NCBI GenBank assembly: GCA_964466155.1 | Contig: CAYXMY010000015.1 | Coordinates: 1-35,899, forward strand | Source: Caenibius sp964466155 | Lineage (GTDB): Bacteria; Pseudomonadota; Alphaproteobacteria; Sphingomonadales; Sphingomonadaceae | Direction of reading: 5' to 3' | DNA length: 35,899 nt | Translations under genes and position numbers: made by a program | In this document: positions 23,082 through 33,440 of the stretch, one piece after another | Position numbering within the stretch: position 1 is the first letter of the stretch | Layout: every line of letters begins with the position of its first letter | Notes under the pieces: model-generated | Database searches by the model: none | Told to the model about the DNA's origin: nothing | The model's input: only the letters and a program-made list of their open reading frames with translations

Positions 23082-24026
23082 CTAGGCGATAAAGCGGTAG
23101 TCCTCCGCGATCGCGTTGGCGACCGACTGGTTGCGTTCGATGAAATCGATGAGGAATTCATGCAGGCCGGTTTCGAAGACGCCTTCGATGGTGGTGCCCG
23201 CCAGCCATGCGCAGGCATCCTTCATCAGTTCGTGACCGCGGGTTTCCTGCCCATATTCCCGCGCCAGTTCCGACAAGTGCTGATGCAACTGCTCGTAACT
23301 GAACAGCAGGCTGCGCGGAAAACGCCCATCGAGGATCAGGAATTGCGCAATGCCGCGCGGATCGATCTGCCCGGAATTGAGCCATCTGTAGAGGGAATCG
23401 CCAGCGAGCGAGCGCAGGACCTGATCCCATTGCGAACTATCCAGACTGCTCCCGACATATGCCAGCGAGGGCAGCAGCAAGTGATATTTGACGTCGAGAA
23501 TGCGGGCCGTGTTGTCCGCCCGTTCGATCAGTGTCCCCGCGCGGGCGAACTGATAGATATCGTTGCGCAGCATGGTGCCATACGTCGCGCCATGGAAAAG
23601 CTGCGCCTCCCGCCGGACGGAGGATAGCACCGCGCCAAGGGTTCGCTCCCGCACCGGCCGCGACAATACATCTTTCAACGTCATCCAGCATTCGTTCACC
23701 GCTTCCCACACTTCGGAAGTGAGCGAAGTACGGGCAACGCGGGCATTGGTGCGCGCGGCTTCCACCATGGCCAGGACACACCCGGGATTTTCCTTGTCCC
23801 GCAAGACATAGTTGCACACCTGCGCGCCGCTATATCCTTCATGCAGCATGTTATAGTGATCGATCTGCCCCAGCGTCTCGATTACCGAGCGCCATTCTTC
23901 CCCGGCAGCGGCGGCCGGGCGGGTCAAGGCCATGCGAAACCCGGCATCCAGCAGGCGCGCCGTGTTCTCCGCCCGCTCAAGATAGCGGCACATCCAGAAG
24001 ATACTGTTGGCGGTCCGCCCTAACAT
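23082..24026 (-). CDS. Alpha-E domain protein (DUF403)
   Basis: A 314-residue all-helical protein with the family's opening MLGRTANSIFWMCRYLERAE, then NTARLLDAGFRMAL, repeated ERADNTARILDVKYHLLLPS and EQLHQHLSELAREYGQE near the end. Alpha-E proteins occur only in gene clusters with circularly permuted ATP-grasp and transglutaminase-like genes, and have been proposed as a partner in making or processing a peptide-like product. The two ERAEN/ERADN motifs, one in each half, suggest internal duplication. It lies 34 bases after the ATP-grasp gene and 10 before the transglutaminase gene. No enzymatic residues can be assigned from sequence alone. Confidence 0.93.
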   Translation of the reverse strand: MLGRTANSIFWMCRYLERAENTARLLDAGFRMALTRPAAAAGEEWRSVIETLGQIDHYNMLHEGYSGAQVCNYVLRDKENPGCVLAMVEAARTNARVARTSLTSEVWEAVNECWMTLKDVLSRPVRERTLGAVLSSVRREAQLFHGATYGTMLRNDIYQFARAGTLIERADNTARILDVKYHLLLPSLAYVGSSLDSSQWDQVLRSLAGDSLYRWLNSGQIDPRGIAQFLILDGRFPRSLLFSYEQLHQHLSELAREYGQETRGHELMKDACAWLAGTTIEGVFETGLHEFLIDFIERNQSVANAIAEDYRFIA

Positions 24027-24060
24027 GCCCTGCTTCCCATGGTGTTGCGCCTGCCGCCCA

Positions 24061-25488
24061 TCAATCGTCCAGCACCCAGCTATCCTTGGTGCCGCCGCCC
24101 TGGCTCGAATTCACGACCAGCGAGCCTTTCTTCATCGCCACCCGGGTGAGCCCCCCCGGGGTGATGTCCACTCCCTGCGGCGAGACAAGAACGAACGGGC
24201 GCAAGTCCACGTGACGCGGGGCCAGGCCGGACTTGGTGAAAACCGGCACCGTGGAAAGCGCCAAGGTCGGCTGGGCGATATAGTTTTCGGGTTTGGCGAT
24301 CAGCTTCTTGCGAAAATCGGCAATTTCCCGCTTGGAGGATGTCGGTCCGATCAGCATGCCGTAGCCGCCCGAGCCGTGGACTTCCTTCACCACCAGCTCG
24401 CTCAGATTGTCGAGCACGTAGGCAAGGCTGTCTTTTTCCGCACAGCGCCATGTCGGCACATTGCGCAACAACGGCTTTTCACCGGTATAGAATTCGACGA
24501 TTTCCGGCATGAAGCTGTAAATGGCCTTGTCATCGGCTACACCCGCGCCCGGCGCATTGGCGATGGTGATCCGGCCTGCGCGATAAACGTCCATAATCCC
24601 CGGCACGCCCAGCAGACTGGTCGGATTGAAGCTCAGCGGATCGAGAAAGTCGTCGTCCACCCGGCGGTAGATCACATCGAGCGGCTGATACCCACGCGTC
24701 GTGCGCATGCAGACGCGACCGTTTTCCACCCGCAGATCGCTCCCCTCCACCAGTTCCGCCCCCATCTGGTCGGCAAGGAAGGCATGTTCGAAGTATGCGG
24801 AATTGTAGACGCCCGGCGTCAACACGGCGACCACGGGGCGCGATGCGGCGCAATCGGGGGCGCAGGCGGCCAGGCTTTTAGCCAGACGGCGCGGATAGTC
24901 CGAAACCGGGCGCACACGCGCCTTGGTGAACAGTTCGGGGAACATCGTCATCATCGTTTCGCGGTTTTCCAGCATGTAGCTGACACCGCTGGGCGTGCGG
25001 GCATTGTCTTCCAGCACCATGAATTCATCCGGGCCGGTCCGCACCAGATCGATACCCACGATATGCGTGTAAACGCCGCCGGGAGGCGTAAACCCCACCA
25101 TCTGCGGCAGCCATGCGCTGTTGTCGCGGAACAGACGTTCCGGCAAGCGGCCGGAGCGGATGATTTCCTGCCGGTGATACAGATCGCGGATAAAGGCGTT
25201 GAGGGCGCGCACGCGCTGTTCGATACCGCGCGCCAGACGCCGCCATTCCGTCCCGGTTATGATCCGCGGGACCATGTCGAAGGGGATCAGCCGTTCTTCC
25301 CCGTCCTGATCGCCATAGACGTTGAAGGTAATGCCGGTGCGCCGAAAGAAAGCTTCCGCTTCGGCGCCTTTGCCGGTTATCCAGTTATGATCCTGATCCT
25401 GAAGCCATTCCCAGTAATCGGCGTAGGCCGATCTGACTTCGCCTTTATCGGCGAACATTTCATCGAATGTCTGGCTGGTCTGGTTCAT
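24061..25488 (-). CDS. Circularly permuted ATP-grasp protein (DUF404/DUF407)
   Basis: From the ATG at 25488 this is 475 residues, beginning MNQTSQTFDEMFADKGEV. The sequence carries the blocks of the circularly permuted ATP-grasp family: VYGDQDGEERLIPFDMVPRI, FMVLEDNARTPSGVSYMLEN, GVYNSAYFEHAFLADQMG, the phosphate-binding loop KEVHGSGGYGMLIGP, and ALSTVPVFTKSGLAPRHVDL with RPF near the end. Such enzymes form carboxylate-amine (peptide-like) bonds with ATP. The true acceptor is unknown in any organism I can recall. It leads the operon, with a TTGACA box and a TGTTGC-ACC-GCAACA palindrome upstream. The stretch before 25488 in frame (to 25680) is not family-like and is rejected. Confidence 0.94.
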   Translation of the reverse strand: MNQTSQTFDEMFADKGEVRSAYADYWEWLQDQDHNWITGKGAEAEAFFRRTGITFNVYGDQDGEERLIPFDMVPRIITGTEWRRLARGIEQRVRALNAFIRDLYHRQEIIRSGRLPERLFRDNSAWLPQMVGFTPPGGVYTHIVGIDLVRTGPDEFMVLEDNARTPSGVSYMLENRETMMTMFPELFTKARVRPVSDYPRRLAKSLAACAPDCAASRPVVAVLTPGVYNSAYFEHAFLADQMGAELVEGSDLRVENGRVCMRTTRGYQPLDVIYRRVDDDFLDPLSFNPTSLLGVPGIMDVYRAGRITIANAPGAGVADDKAIYSFMPEIVEFYTGEKPLLRNVPTWRCAEKDSLAYVLDNLSELVVKEVHGSGGYGMLIGPTSSKREIADFRKKLIAKPENYIAQPTLALSTVPVFTKSGLAPRHVDLRPFVLVSPQGVDITPGGLTRVAMKKGSLVVNSSQGGGTKDSWVLDD

Positions 25489-25498
25489 AAGCCTCTTA

Positions 25499-25538
25499 TG
25501 TTGCACCGCAACAGTGACACATAACGGCCCGCTGTCAA
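25499..25538 (-). promoter_or_regulatory. Candidate promoter and operator of the Anbu operon
   Basis: On the minus strand, TTGACA lies at 25533-25538, 45 bases before the ATP-grasp start. Between it and the start is a perfect inverted repeat TGTTGC-ggt-GCAACA (25499-25513), well placed for a repressor to block initiation or elongation. A good -10 box is not obvious (ACTGTT at 17 bases spacing). Confidence 0.4.
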
Positions 25539-25565
25539 CCACCAAGAAAATCGCCTGAATATTTT

Positions 25566-26366
25566 TTACAGGTCCTCCAGTTCCCGCAAAACGGTGGCGA
25601 TAGCTTCCGGTGAGTAGGCGAAGCCCAGATGTGTGCAACGCAGCGCGATCTCGCGGTCGCGCTCTCCCGGCCAGCCGCAAGACGACCGGGCCGAAACGAT
25701 TCCATCACGCGGGCTCCACAAGGCGACCGTGGGCACGGGTGGCTTGGCAGACAGATCGGTATCTATCGGCGGCGCTTCCACCGAATGCCCCGTCACCAGA
25801 TGATAGAGGCGCCAGGCGTTGTTGGCGCGGGGATTGCCGGAAAAAGGCGATCCCATAGTAATGACTTTCGCCACCATGTCCGGACGGCGGCGAGCCAGTT
25901 CCCGGGCGAACAGACCGCCCAGGCTCCACCCCACCAGTACGACCGGCCGGCCATACCGCTCACGCAATTCCAGCAACCGCTGTTCAAGCTGGGCGATGTT
26001 CTGCTCGGTCGGGCCGAAATTGAACCCCAACCCCCACCGCTTGACCTTGTGCCCCGCCCGTTCGAGCTGCTGCGCCATGTAGCGCATCCGCACCGGGTGG
26101 GTGCCGAAACCGGGCAGCAGCATGACCGTGCATGGCCGAGCCGCCCGCTTGACGGGAAAATGCCGCCCAAGGCGGCGGATAGGTTCGGCAAAGACCGCAA
26201 GTTCGCCAACAAGATGGCGCAGCGAAGGCCCCTTGACCCCGCGCGGGCGGCGCTCTCCGGCCAGCGCGGCCCGCCGGGCAGCCTCCTTGTAGAAGGCAGC
26301 CATGCGGGCCGCGGCACCGGCATCGTCGCGGAACGGATCGCCATCGTGCGGTGGCCCAGCCATCAT
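25566..26366 (-). CDS. Alpha/beta hydrolase
   Basis: A 266-residue hydrolase read from the ATG at 26366; a TTG at 26396 is another possible start but has its ribosome site too close. It has VMLLPGFGTHPVRMRYMAQQ (oxyanion strand and loop), GLGFNFGPTEQNIAQLEQRL, the nucleophile elbow LVGWSLGGLFARELARRRP, PTVALWSPRDGIVSARSS with a likely acid Asp, and HLGFAYSPEAI with a likely His. The layout suits an esterase or lipase. There is no signal peptide, so it is probably cytoplasmic. It lies 77 bases beyond the promoter of the Anbu operon and transcribes in the same direction, but is separated from it by that promoter. The substrate is unknown. Confidence 0.85.
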   Translation of the reverse strand: MMAGPPHDGDPFRDDAGAAARMAAFYKEAARRAALAGERRPRGVKGPSLRHLVGELAVFAEPIRRLGRHFPVKRAARPCTVMLLPGFGTHPVRMRYMAQQLERAGHKVKRWGLGFNFGPTEQNIAQLEQRLLELRERYGRPVVLVGWSLGGLFARELARRRPDMVAKVITMGSPFSGNPRANNAWRLYHLVTGHSVEAPPIDTDLSAKPPVPTVALWSPRDGIVSARSSCGWPGERDREIALRCTHLGFAYSPEAIATVLRELEDL

Positions 26367-26403
26367 CGCGCGAGGATCTCCGTCCCTTTCAACCAAGCCT
26401 CCG

Positions 26404-26946
26404 TTAGCTGCAGTCGCCGATCCGTTGGTTGGCGATTTCCATCTTGGTATGCATCTTGCCGCCCGGAATCTGCGGGTTGGAGGCGTCGATGTCCATCGTG
26501 ATCTTGGAACTGGTGCTGGTAGTCGTGCCGTTCATCGTCATGACCGACTTCATGTTGTTGCCCATGTCGCAGGTCATTTTCGCATCGAGCGAATTCTTGT
26601 CGGAATTGAACTTGTCGAACGTGCAATTGCCCTGCGATGACTTCTTGATCATCTCCTCGTAGCCCTTGTCCACATCGGCCTTCGTCAGGCAGAATTCATG
26701 GCTCTGGCCCGCGCCGCCCATCATGCCCTTCATCTGTTCGGCCTGTTCCTTGGGCATGCCGGGAATATCGAACTCAAGCACCTTCACGCTGGAGCGGTAT
26801 TTGCCCGGCTCCGGCTTTTCCATCTTGGCGGCTTCCTTCGCAGCCTGCTCCGGCGTCTTCGGGCCAGTATCGGATTTGCCGCAGCCAGCCAGAAGGAGAG
26901 CGGTCGCAAGCGAAGCCGCAAGCGGAAGAGTGAGGTTCATACGCAT
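26404..26946 (-). CDS. DUF3617-like lipoprotein
   Basis: A 180-residue lipoprotein with a leader ending in the lipobox LLLAGC (Cys22). It then has a charged linker, PEPGKYRSSVKVLEFDIPG, a Met/Gly-rich piece (QMKGMMGGAGQSHEFCLTKA), and pairs of Cys in GNCTFDKF, AKMTCDMG and IGDCS. This is the pattern of the DUF3617 family, widespread in sphingomonads, with the C-x(n)-C disulfides and a final ...CS. The function is unknown. GGAG sits seven bases before the ATG at 26946. It is followed by the hydrolase gene 37 bases on. Confidence 0.83.
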   Translation of the reverse strand: MRMNLTLPLAASLATALLLAGCGKSDTGPKTPEQAAKEAAKMEKPEPGKYRSSVKVLEFDIPGMPKEQAEQMKGMMGGAGQSHEFCLTKADVDKGYEEMIKKSSQGNCTFDKFNSDKNSLDAKMTCDMGNNMKSVMTMNGTTTSTSSKITMDIDASNPQIPGGKMHTKMEIANQRIGDCS

Positions 26947-27069
26947 GAGTTTCTCCGGAAATTGTTGTGGTCGGCGAGCCCATATTTTCTGTTATCCCAT
27001 TACGCTAACAGGGGAATAGCCTGCTGCCAACGATTGCTTGTCCACACATTCGTTCCCATATTCGCCCCC

Positions 27070-29256
<2,187 letters not shown>

Positions 29257-29509
29257 ATCGTATAGATTGCACGGCCAATGCCAACTGGCCAGCGGATAAG
29301 CCTTGCGGTTTGGCGCTTGCCCCTTGTGAAAACACGGCATTATAGGGTTTATAAAGCGAAACGCCCGGTATTCTTACAGGGAAACCTGGTCATCCGCCCG
29401 CTGCCTGAATATCGGCGGGTTGAATATTGGGAATCGAGCATGCAATTTCCACCGGGCTTCGCCCCTATTCGCCGCCACTTCATCTTCTCCCACTTCACAG
29501 CAGGCTGAC

Positions 29510-30079
29510 GTGCAGATTCGCGCTCTCGTTCCTTTGGCATTATTTTCTCTTGCTGCCTGCAATGCCGCGGCCAGCGACAATGCGGTGCAAAAATTTTCGT
29601 TCGACGATATCCGGCATCGCCCCAAGCTTGTCGTCGCCGCGTCCCCCGATGTGACCGATGCCGCGTGGGCCGTTTCCGGCGATGCCAATTCGCTGCGCTT
29701 CGGGCGGCCCGATGAAGCGCCCCTGCTCACTTTGACCTGTGAAACGAAAAACAAGGCCACCCCGGTCATTCATATCGTTCGCAATGCACAGGGGGAACCG
29801 GGGGCCAAAGCTCTGTTCCCCTTCCTCAGCAACAGCATGAACGCCCGCTTTGCCGCTGAAACGCGCGCGCATGGCGACAAATGGCTGTGGGAAAGCGAAA
29901 CCCCGGTTTTCGATCCGCAACTGGATGTGTTCCTGACAGGCGGCCAGGTGGAAGCCACCCTGCCCGGCGCTGGCACGCTGAAGCTGGCCGCCAGCCAGGA
30001 GCCTGCCCGCGTAATCACCGCCTGCCGCCATATGGGCGGTGCGGAACTCGTCAGCGCGGAGCCTGCCCCGCAAGCGTGA
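29510..30079 (+). CDS. Exported lipoprotein of unknown function
   Basis: From GTG 29510, 189 residues (an in-frame ATG at 29420 would put 30 residues before the leader). The leader VQIRALVPLALFSLAAC ends in a good lipobox (Cys17), with AGG six bases before the start. The rest is a beta-rich, globular-looking domain with FDDIRHRPKLVVAASPDVTD, PLLTLTCETKNKATPVIHI, FLTGGQVEATLPGAGTLKLA and a closing PARVITACRHMGGAEL; two lone Cys might bond. I know no family that fits. It lies in the outer or inner membrane face by its signal. It converges on the DsbD-like gene, overlapping its last 29 bases. Confidence 0.75.
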   Translation: MQIRALVPLALFSLAACNAAASDNAVQKFSFDDIRHRPKLVVAASPDVTDAAWAVSGDANSLRFGRPDEAPLLTLTCETKNKATPVIHIVRNAQGEPGAKALFPFLSNSMNARFAAETRAHGDKWLWESETPVFDPQLDVFLTGGQVEATLPGAGTLKLAASQEPARVITACRHMGGAELVSAEPAPQA

Positions 30080-32111
30080 CCAGGCTATCGGGGGTAAGCA
30101 CTTGCGGCAATTGCTGCGCGTCCGCTCCCGGCCGATACCAGAGATAAAGCGGCACGCCCGCCACGCCATGGGCGGTCAGGAACCGCGTGATCGCAGGATC
30201 GCGCCGGGTCCAGTCTCCACGCATCGCGATCACGCCTGCCTTGTCGAACGCCGCCTTGGTTGCCGCACGTTCGATCGCCACGCTTTCGTTGACCTTGCAG
30301 GTCACGCACCAGTCGGCAGTGAACCAGACGAACACCGGCTTGCCGCTGGCCCGTGCCCTGGCCAATGCTGGCTCGCTGAAATCCTTCGGGGCGAGCAGCC
30401 CCGCTTCACTCTTGCCGCCGCCGGTAAAGCTGGCGGGCAAAGCGAGTGCCGCGAACAGCGCGAAAGGCGCCGCTATCACGGCAAAGGGCATAAGGGCAGT
30501 CTTGCCCTGACGCTGGCGGCGGCCTGCGATCCACAGTGCCAGCACAAGACCAACCACAGCCAGCACCGCCACCGCCATGAACGCCGTCCCGCCCAGCCTG
30601 CTCGCCAGCCACAGGAGAGCAAGCGCCGTCAATCCCATCGGCACCGCCAGGATATGCCGGAAAGTGACCATCCACGCCCCCGGTTTCGGCAAGGCGGCAC
30701 GCAGCGGGGGCACGAAACCGATCAGCAGGAACGGCAAGGCCAGCCCCAGCCCCAGGGCCGCGAACAGCACCAGCCCCTGCGCCACCGGCAGCAACAAGGC
30801 CGCCCCCATCGCCGTTGCCATGAAGGGCCCGGTGCATGGCGTTGCAACGAAAGCCGCCAGCAACCCGGTGGCAAATGCTCCACCCGGCTTGCCATCGCGC
30901 GTGATCGACAAAGTCGGCAGTTCGAACACCCCGGCAAAATTGGCGGTGATGGCCACGGCCAGCAGCAGGAGAGCGATCACCACGCCCGGTTCCTGCAACT
31001 GGAATGCCCAGCCGATCTGCTGGCCTCCGGCACGCAGGGCAAGCAGCAAGCCGCCAAGGGCAAGGCAGGCGAGAACCACACCCGCAGTATAGGCGAGCCC
31101 TTCACGCCGCGCCTCGTTCTTACTCTCCCCCGCCCGCGCCAGGCTCAACGCCTTGAGGCTGAGGATGGGAAAGACGCAGGGCATGATGTTGAGCAGCAAG
31201 CCACCCAGCAGCGCCCCGCCGAGCAGCCACCATATCCCACCCTTGTCCGGCTGCGCAGCAAGCGGGGTTCCGCCAGTCGGCACATCGCCGGGTTTCGCTG
31301 CGAAGCGGATGCCGTTACCCGCATCGTCCATACGCAAGATACCGGTGATCGCACCGGGTTGGCCCGTACCTTTGCGGGCCAGTTCGGCGATCAACCAATC
31401 GCCTTTGCGGCTGAATGTCTGCGGCGCGGCATAGTCCGCCACTTCAGTCGTCTCGACAAAGACGTGTGGGGCGGTCAGCGCCATGCTGGCGGGCAATGGA
31501 ATGGCCAGCCGCAGTTTTCCTGGCGTCAGCGCGAAATGGGCGGGCTGGTCCAGCAAAGCGGGGATCGCCGCCCGCCAACCGTCGAAGCGCGTATCGTTCA
31601 GACCCGCTCCGGGGTGGACCGTAACGGCCAGTTCGGCCCGCTCCGGCACACAGATCGTATCCGTACAGGCCAGCCATTCAGCCGAAACGCGCAGTTCCGC
31701 CGGGGTGGAGGGCACATCTCGCGGCACCTGCACCGGCACCAGAACGGCGTAATCGCCTTCATAGACGTGGTTCATCAGCGGGCCGATCTTTAGCCCATGC
31801 GGCACCGGATACTCCGGCATGCCCCCTTGCCAGCCTGCGGGAACGTGCCATTTCAGCATCATCCCGTAACCGGCATCGCCCGGATTGACCCAGTACCCAT
31901 GCCAGCCCGGCTGCGGGCGGAAATGCAGCGCCAGTTCCATCCGTTCGCCCGGATTGCCCGCCCCGTTGGCGACCAGTTCCGCGGCGATGTGATTACCCGC
32001 GCCTGCCTGCTGCGCCCGTGCCGGGATTCCCCAGCCTGTTGCCAGCAGCAAGGCCACAGCGATCATCAGCCGATGCAGGGCGAAATGCGGCAATGTCCTT
32101 GCACTGATCAT
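30051..32111 (-). CDS. dsbD: Thiol:disulfide interchange protein DsbD-like
   Basis: A 686-residue membrane reductase that carries electrons from cytoplasmic thioredoxin across the inner membrane to periplasmic partners. In order there are a signal (MISARTLPHFALHRLMIAVA...), an N-terminal domain with the Cys pair CTDTICVPE, then about eight membrane helices. The membrane part contains the redox Cys of NIMPCVFPILSLKALSLARA and AFVATPCTGPFMATAMG, and the C-terminal thioredoxin-like domain has WFTADWCVTCKVNESVA. The domain order is that of DsbD/ScsB. Its targets may include cytochrome c or lipoprotein LptM-type partners and the TlpA-like protein in this window. The start is set by the leader; reading to 32894 in frame continues only antisense to ubiH. 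It diverges from ubiH with 48 bases between. Confidence 0.92.
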   Translation of the reverse strand: MISARTLPHFALHRLMIAVALLLATGWGIPARAQQAGAGNHIAAELVANGAGNPGERMELALHFRPQPGWHGYWVNPGDAGYGMMLKWHVPAGWQGGMPEYPVPHGLKIGPLMNHVYEGDYAVLVPVQVPRDVPSTPAELRVSAEWLACTDTICVPERAELAVTVHPGAGLNDTRFDGWRAAIPALLDQPAHFALTPGKLRLAIPLPASMALTAPHVFVETTEVADYAAPQTFSRKGDWLIAELARKGTGQPGAITGILRMDDAGNGIRFAAKPGDVPTGGTPLAAQPDKGGIWWLLGGALLGGLLLNIMPCVFPILSLKALSLARAGESKNEARREGLAYTAGVVLACLALGGLLLALRAGGQQIGWAFQLQEPGVVIALLLLAVAITANFAGVFELPTLSITRDGKPGGAFATGLLAAFVATPCTGPFMATAMGAALLLPVAQGLVLFAALGLGLALPFLLIGFVPPLRAALPKPGAWMVTFRHILAVPMGLTALALLWLASRLGGTAFMAVAVLAVVGLVLALWIAGRRQRQGKTALMPFAVIAAPFALFAALALPASFTGGGKSEAGLLAPKDFSEPALARARASGKPVFVWFTADWCVTCKVNESVAIERAATKAAFDKAGVIAMRGDWTRRDPAITRFLTAHGVAGVPLYLWYRPGADAQQLPQVLTPDSLVTLAGQAPR

Positions 32112-32159
32112 GCCGTCGGCTTTAGGGCAGGCTATCTGAACCCGCAATGGAAGCTCATC

Positions 32160-33374
32160 ATGTCGGATATGCGCGAACTGGTCATCATCGGCGGCGGTCT
32201 TGTCGGCATGACGCTGGCGCTCGCCGCGGCGAAGCAGGGTATCGCCAGCCACGTAATCGACATGGCCGATCCCGCATCGCTCACGGCTGACGGGTTCGAT
32301 GGGCGGGCTTCCGCCATTTCCACCGCAAGCTGGAACCTGTTCACCCATATCGGCCTGGCGGACCGGCTGGAAGGCAAAGGCTGCCCGATCGAGGCGATCG
32401 CGGTGACCGACAGCATGAAGCCTGGCCGGATCGACTTCAAGCCGCAACCGCACGAAGGCTCGCTCGGCGTGATGTTCGCCAACCGCATCCTGCGCGAAGT
32501 GCTGTACGAAGCCGCACGCGAGGAAGAGCTGATCGCCTGGCACGCCCCCGCCCGCGTGGCGGAGCGCCAGCGCGGCCCGCACGGCGTATCGGTGACACTC
32601 ACCGACGGCAGAGTGCTGGAAGGACGGTTGATGGTTGCCGCAGAAGGCCGCCGTTCCCCCACCCGCGATGAAGCGGGACTCAAGCTGGCGCGGTGGGATT
32701 ACAAGCACCGTGCGATCATTGTCGGGCTGACTCATGAAAAGCCGCATGACAATGTGGCCTGGGAAATCTTCTATCCCGCCGGGCCGTTCGCCTTGCTGCC
32801 GATGCTCGACGGGCCTGATGGCGAACATCGCAGCGCCCTGGTCTGGACGGTGGCGGAAAACGATGCCGCTGGCGTTCTCGCCTTGTCCGATCATGCCTTC
32901 GTCACGGAAGTCGCCAGGCGGATGAACGGAATGTTCGGCGAAATCCAGCTCAACAGCCAGCGTTCATCCTATCCGCTCGGGTTCCAGCACACGGCGCGCA
33001 TGAGCGCGGACAGACTGGTGCTGGTGGGCGATGCCGCGCACGGCATTCACCCCATTGCGGGGCAAGGCCTCAATCTCGGCCTGCGCGATGTGGGCGCACT
33101 GGTCGAAGTGTTGACGGATGGCATGCGGATCGGCCTCGATCCGGGCGATGCCCAGTTGCTCAAGCGTTACGAACGCTGGCGCAGTCTCGATTGCTTCATG
33201 GTTTCCTTCACGTGCGACAGCGTCACCCGCCTGTTCGGCGTTCCCGGGCGTCTGCCGTCCGCTGTCCGCCGCCTCGGCATGGCAGGGGTGCAGCGGATCG
33301 GCCCGCTCAAGCAGTTCTTCATGGACGAAGCGCGCGGGATGTCCGGCAAGCTGCCCGCATTGCTGAAAGCCTGA
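32160..33374 (+). CDS. ubiH: FAD-dependent monooxygenase of the UbiH/UbiF/COQ6 family
   Basis: A 404-residue flavoprotein hydroxylase of the ubiquinone pathway. It opens ELVIIGGGLVGMTLALAAAK, the dinucleotide (FAD) fold, then DGRASAISTASWNLFTHIGL, LMVAAEGRRSPTRDEAGL with the DG-like motif, and GDAAHGIHPIAGQGLNLGLR, the FAD/substrate-binding signature. Ubiquinone hydroxylases of alphaproteobacteria differ in which ring positions they use, so the exact member (UbiH, UbiF, UbiL or UbiM) cannot be fixed here. GGAAG stands seven bases before the ATG. It diverges from the dsbD-like gene. It supplies quinone for the respiratory chain that includes ctaD/coxB. Confidence 0.93.
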   Translation: MSDMRELVIIGGGLVGMTLALAAAKQGIASHVIDMADPASLTADGFDGRASAISTASWNLFTHIGLADRLEGKGCPIEAIAVTDSMKPGRIDFKPQPHEGSLGVMFANRILREVLYEAAREEELIAWHAPARVAERQRGPHGVSVTLTDGRVLEGRLMVAAEGRRSPTRDEAGLKLARWDYKHRAIIVGLTHEKPHDNVAWEIFYPAGPFALLPMLDGPDGEHRSALVWTVAENDAAGVLALSDHAFVTEVARRMNGMFGEIQLNSQRSSYPLGFQHTARMSADRLVLVGDAAHGIHPIAGQGLNLGLRDVGALVEVLTDGMRIGLDPGDAQLLKRYERWRSLDCFMVSFTCDSVTRLFGVPGRLPSAVRRLGMAGVQRIGPLKQFFMDEARGMSGKLPALLKA

Positions 33375-33440
33375 TCGGCAGACGCGGTTCGCGGTGAGGC
33401 ACGGCGCCTTGCTGCGCCACCGCTCTTGCCAATCGCTTTA

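Noticed and set aside
24007..25524. A 505-codon plus-strand open frame opposite the ATP-grasp gene
   Set aside because: It is antisense to a well-conserved gene and has no ribosome site.
27000..27069. Possible alphaproteobacterial LexA box (GTTC-N7-GTTC) upstream of uvrB
   Set aside because: GTTC and GTCC pieces are present but the spacing or the second half-site fails; no copy fits the consensus.
26698..27069. Long N-terminal extension of UvrB
   Set aside because: The added residues are antisense to the DUF3617 gene and do not look like UvrB; the ATG at 27070 gives the standard protein.
32112..32894. Extra 261-residue N-terminal part on the DsbD-like protein
   Set aside because: It is antisense to ubiH; the signal peptide at 32111 marks the true beginning.
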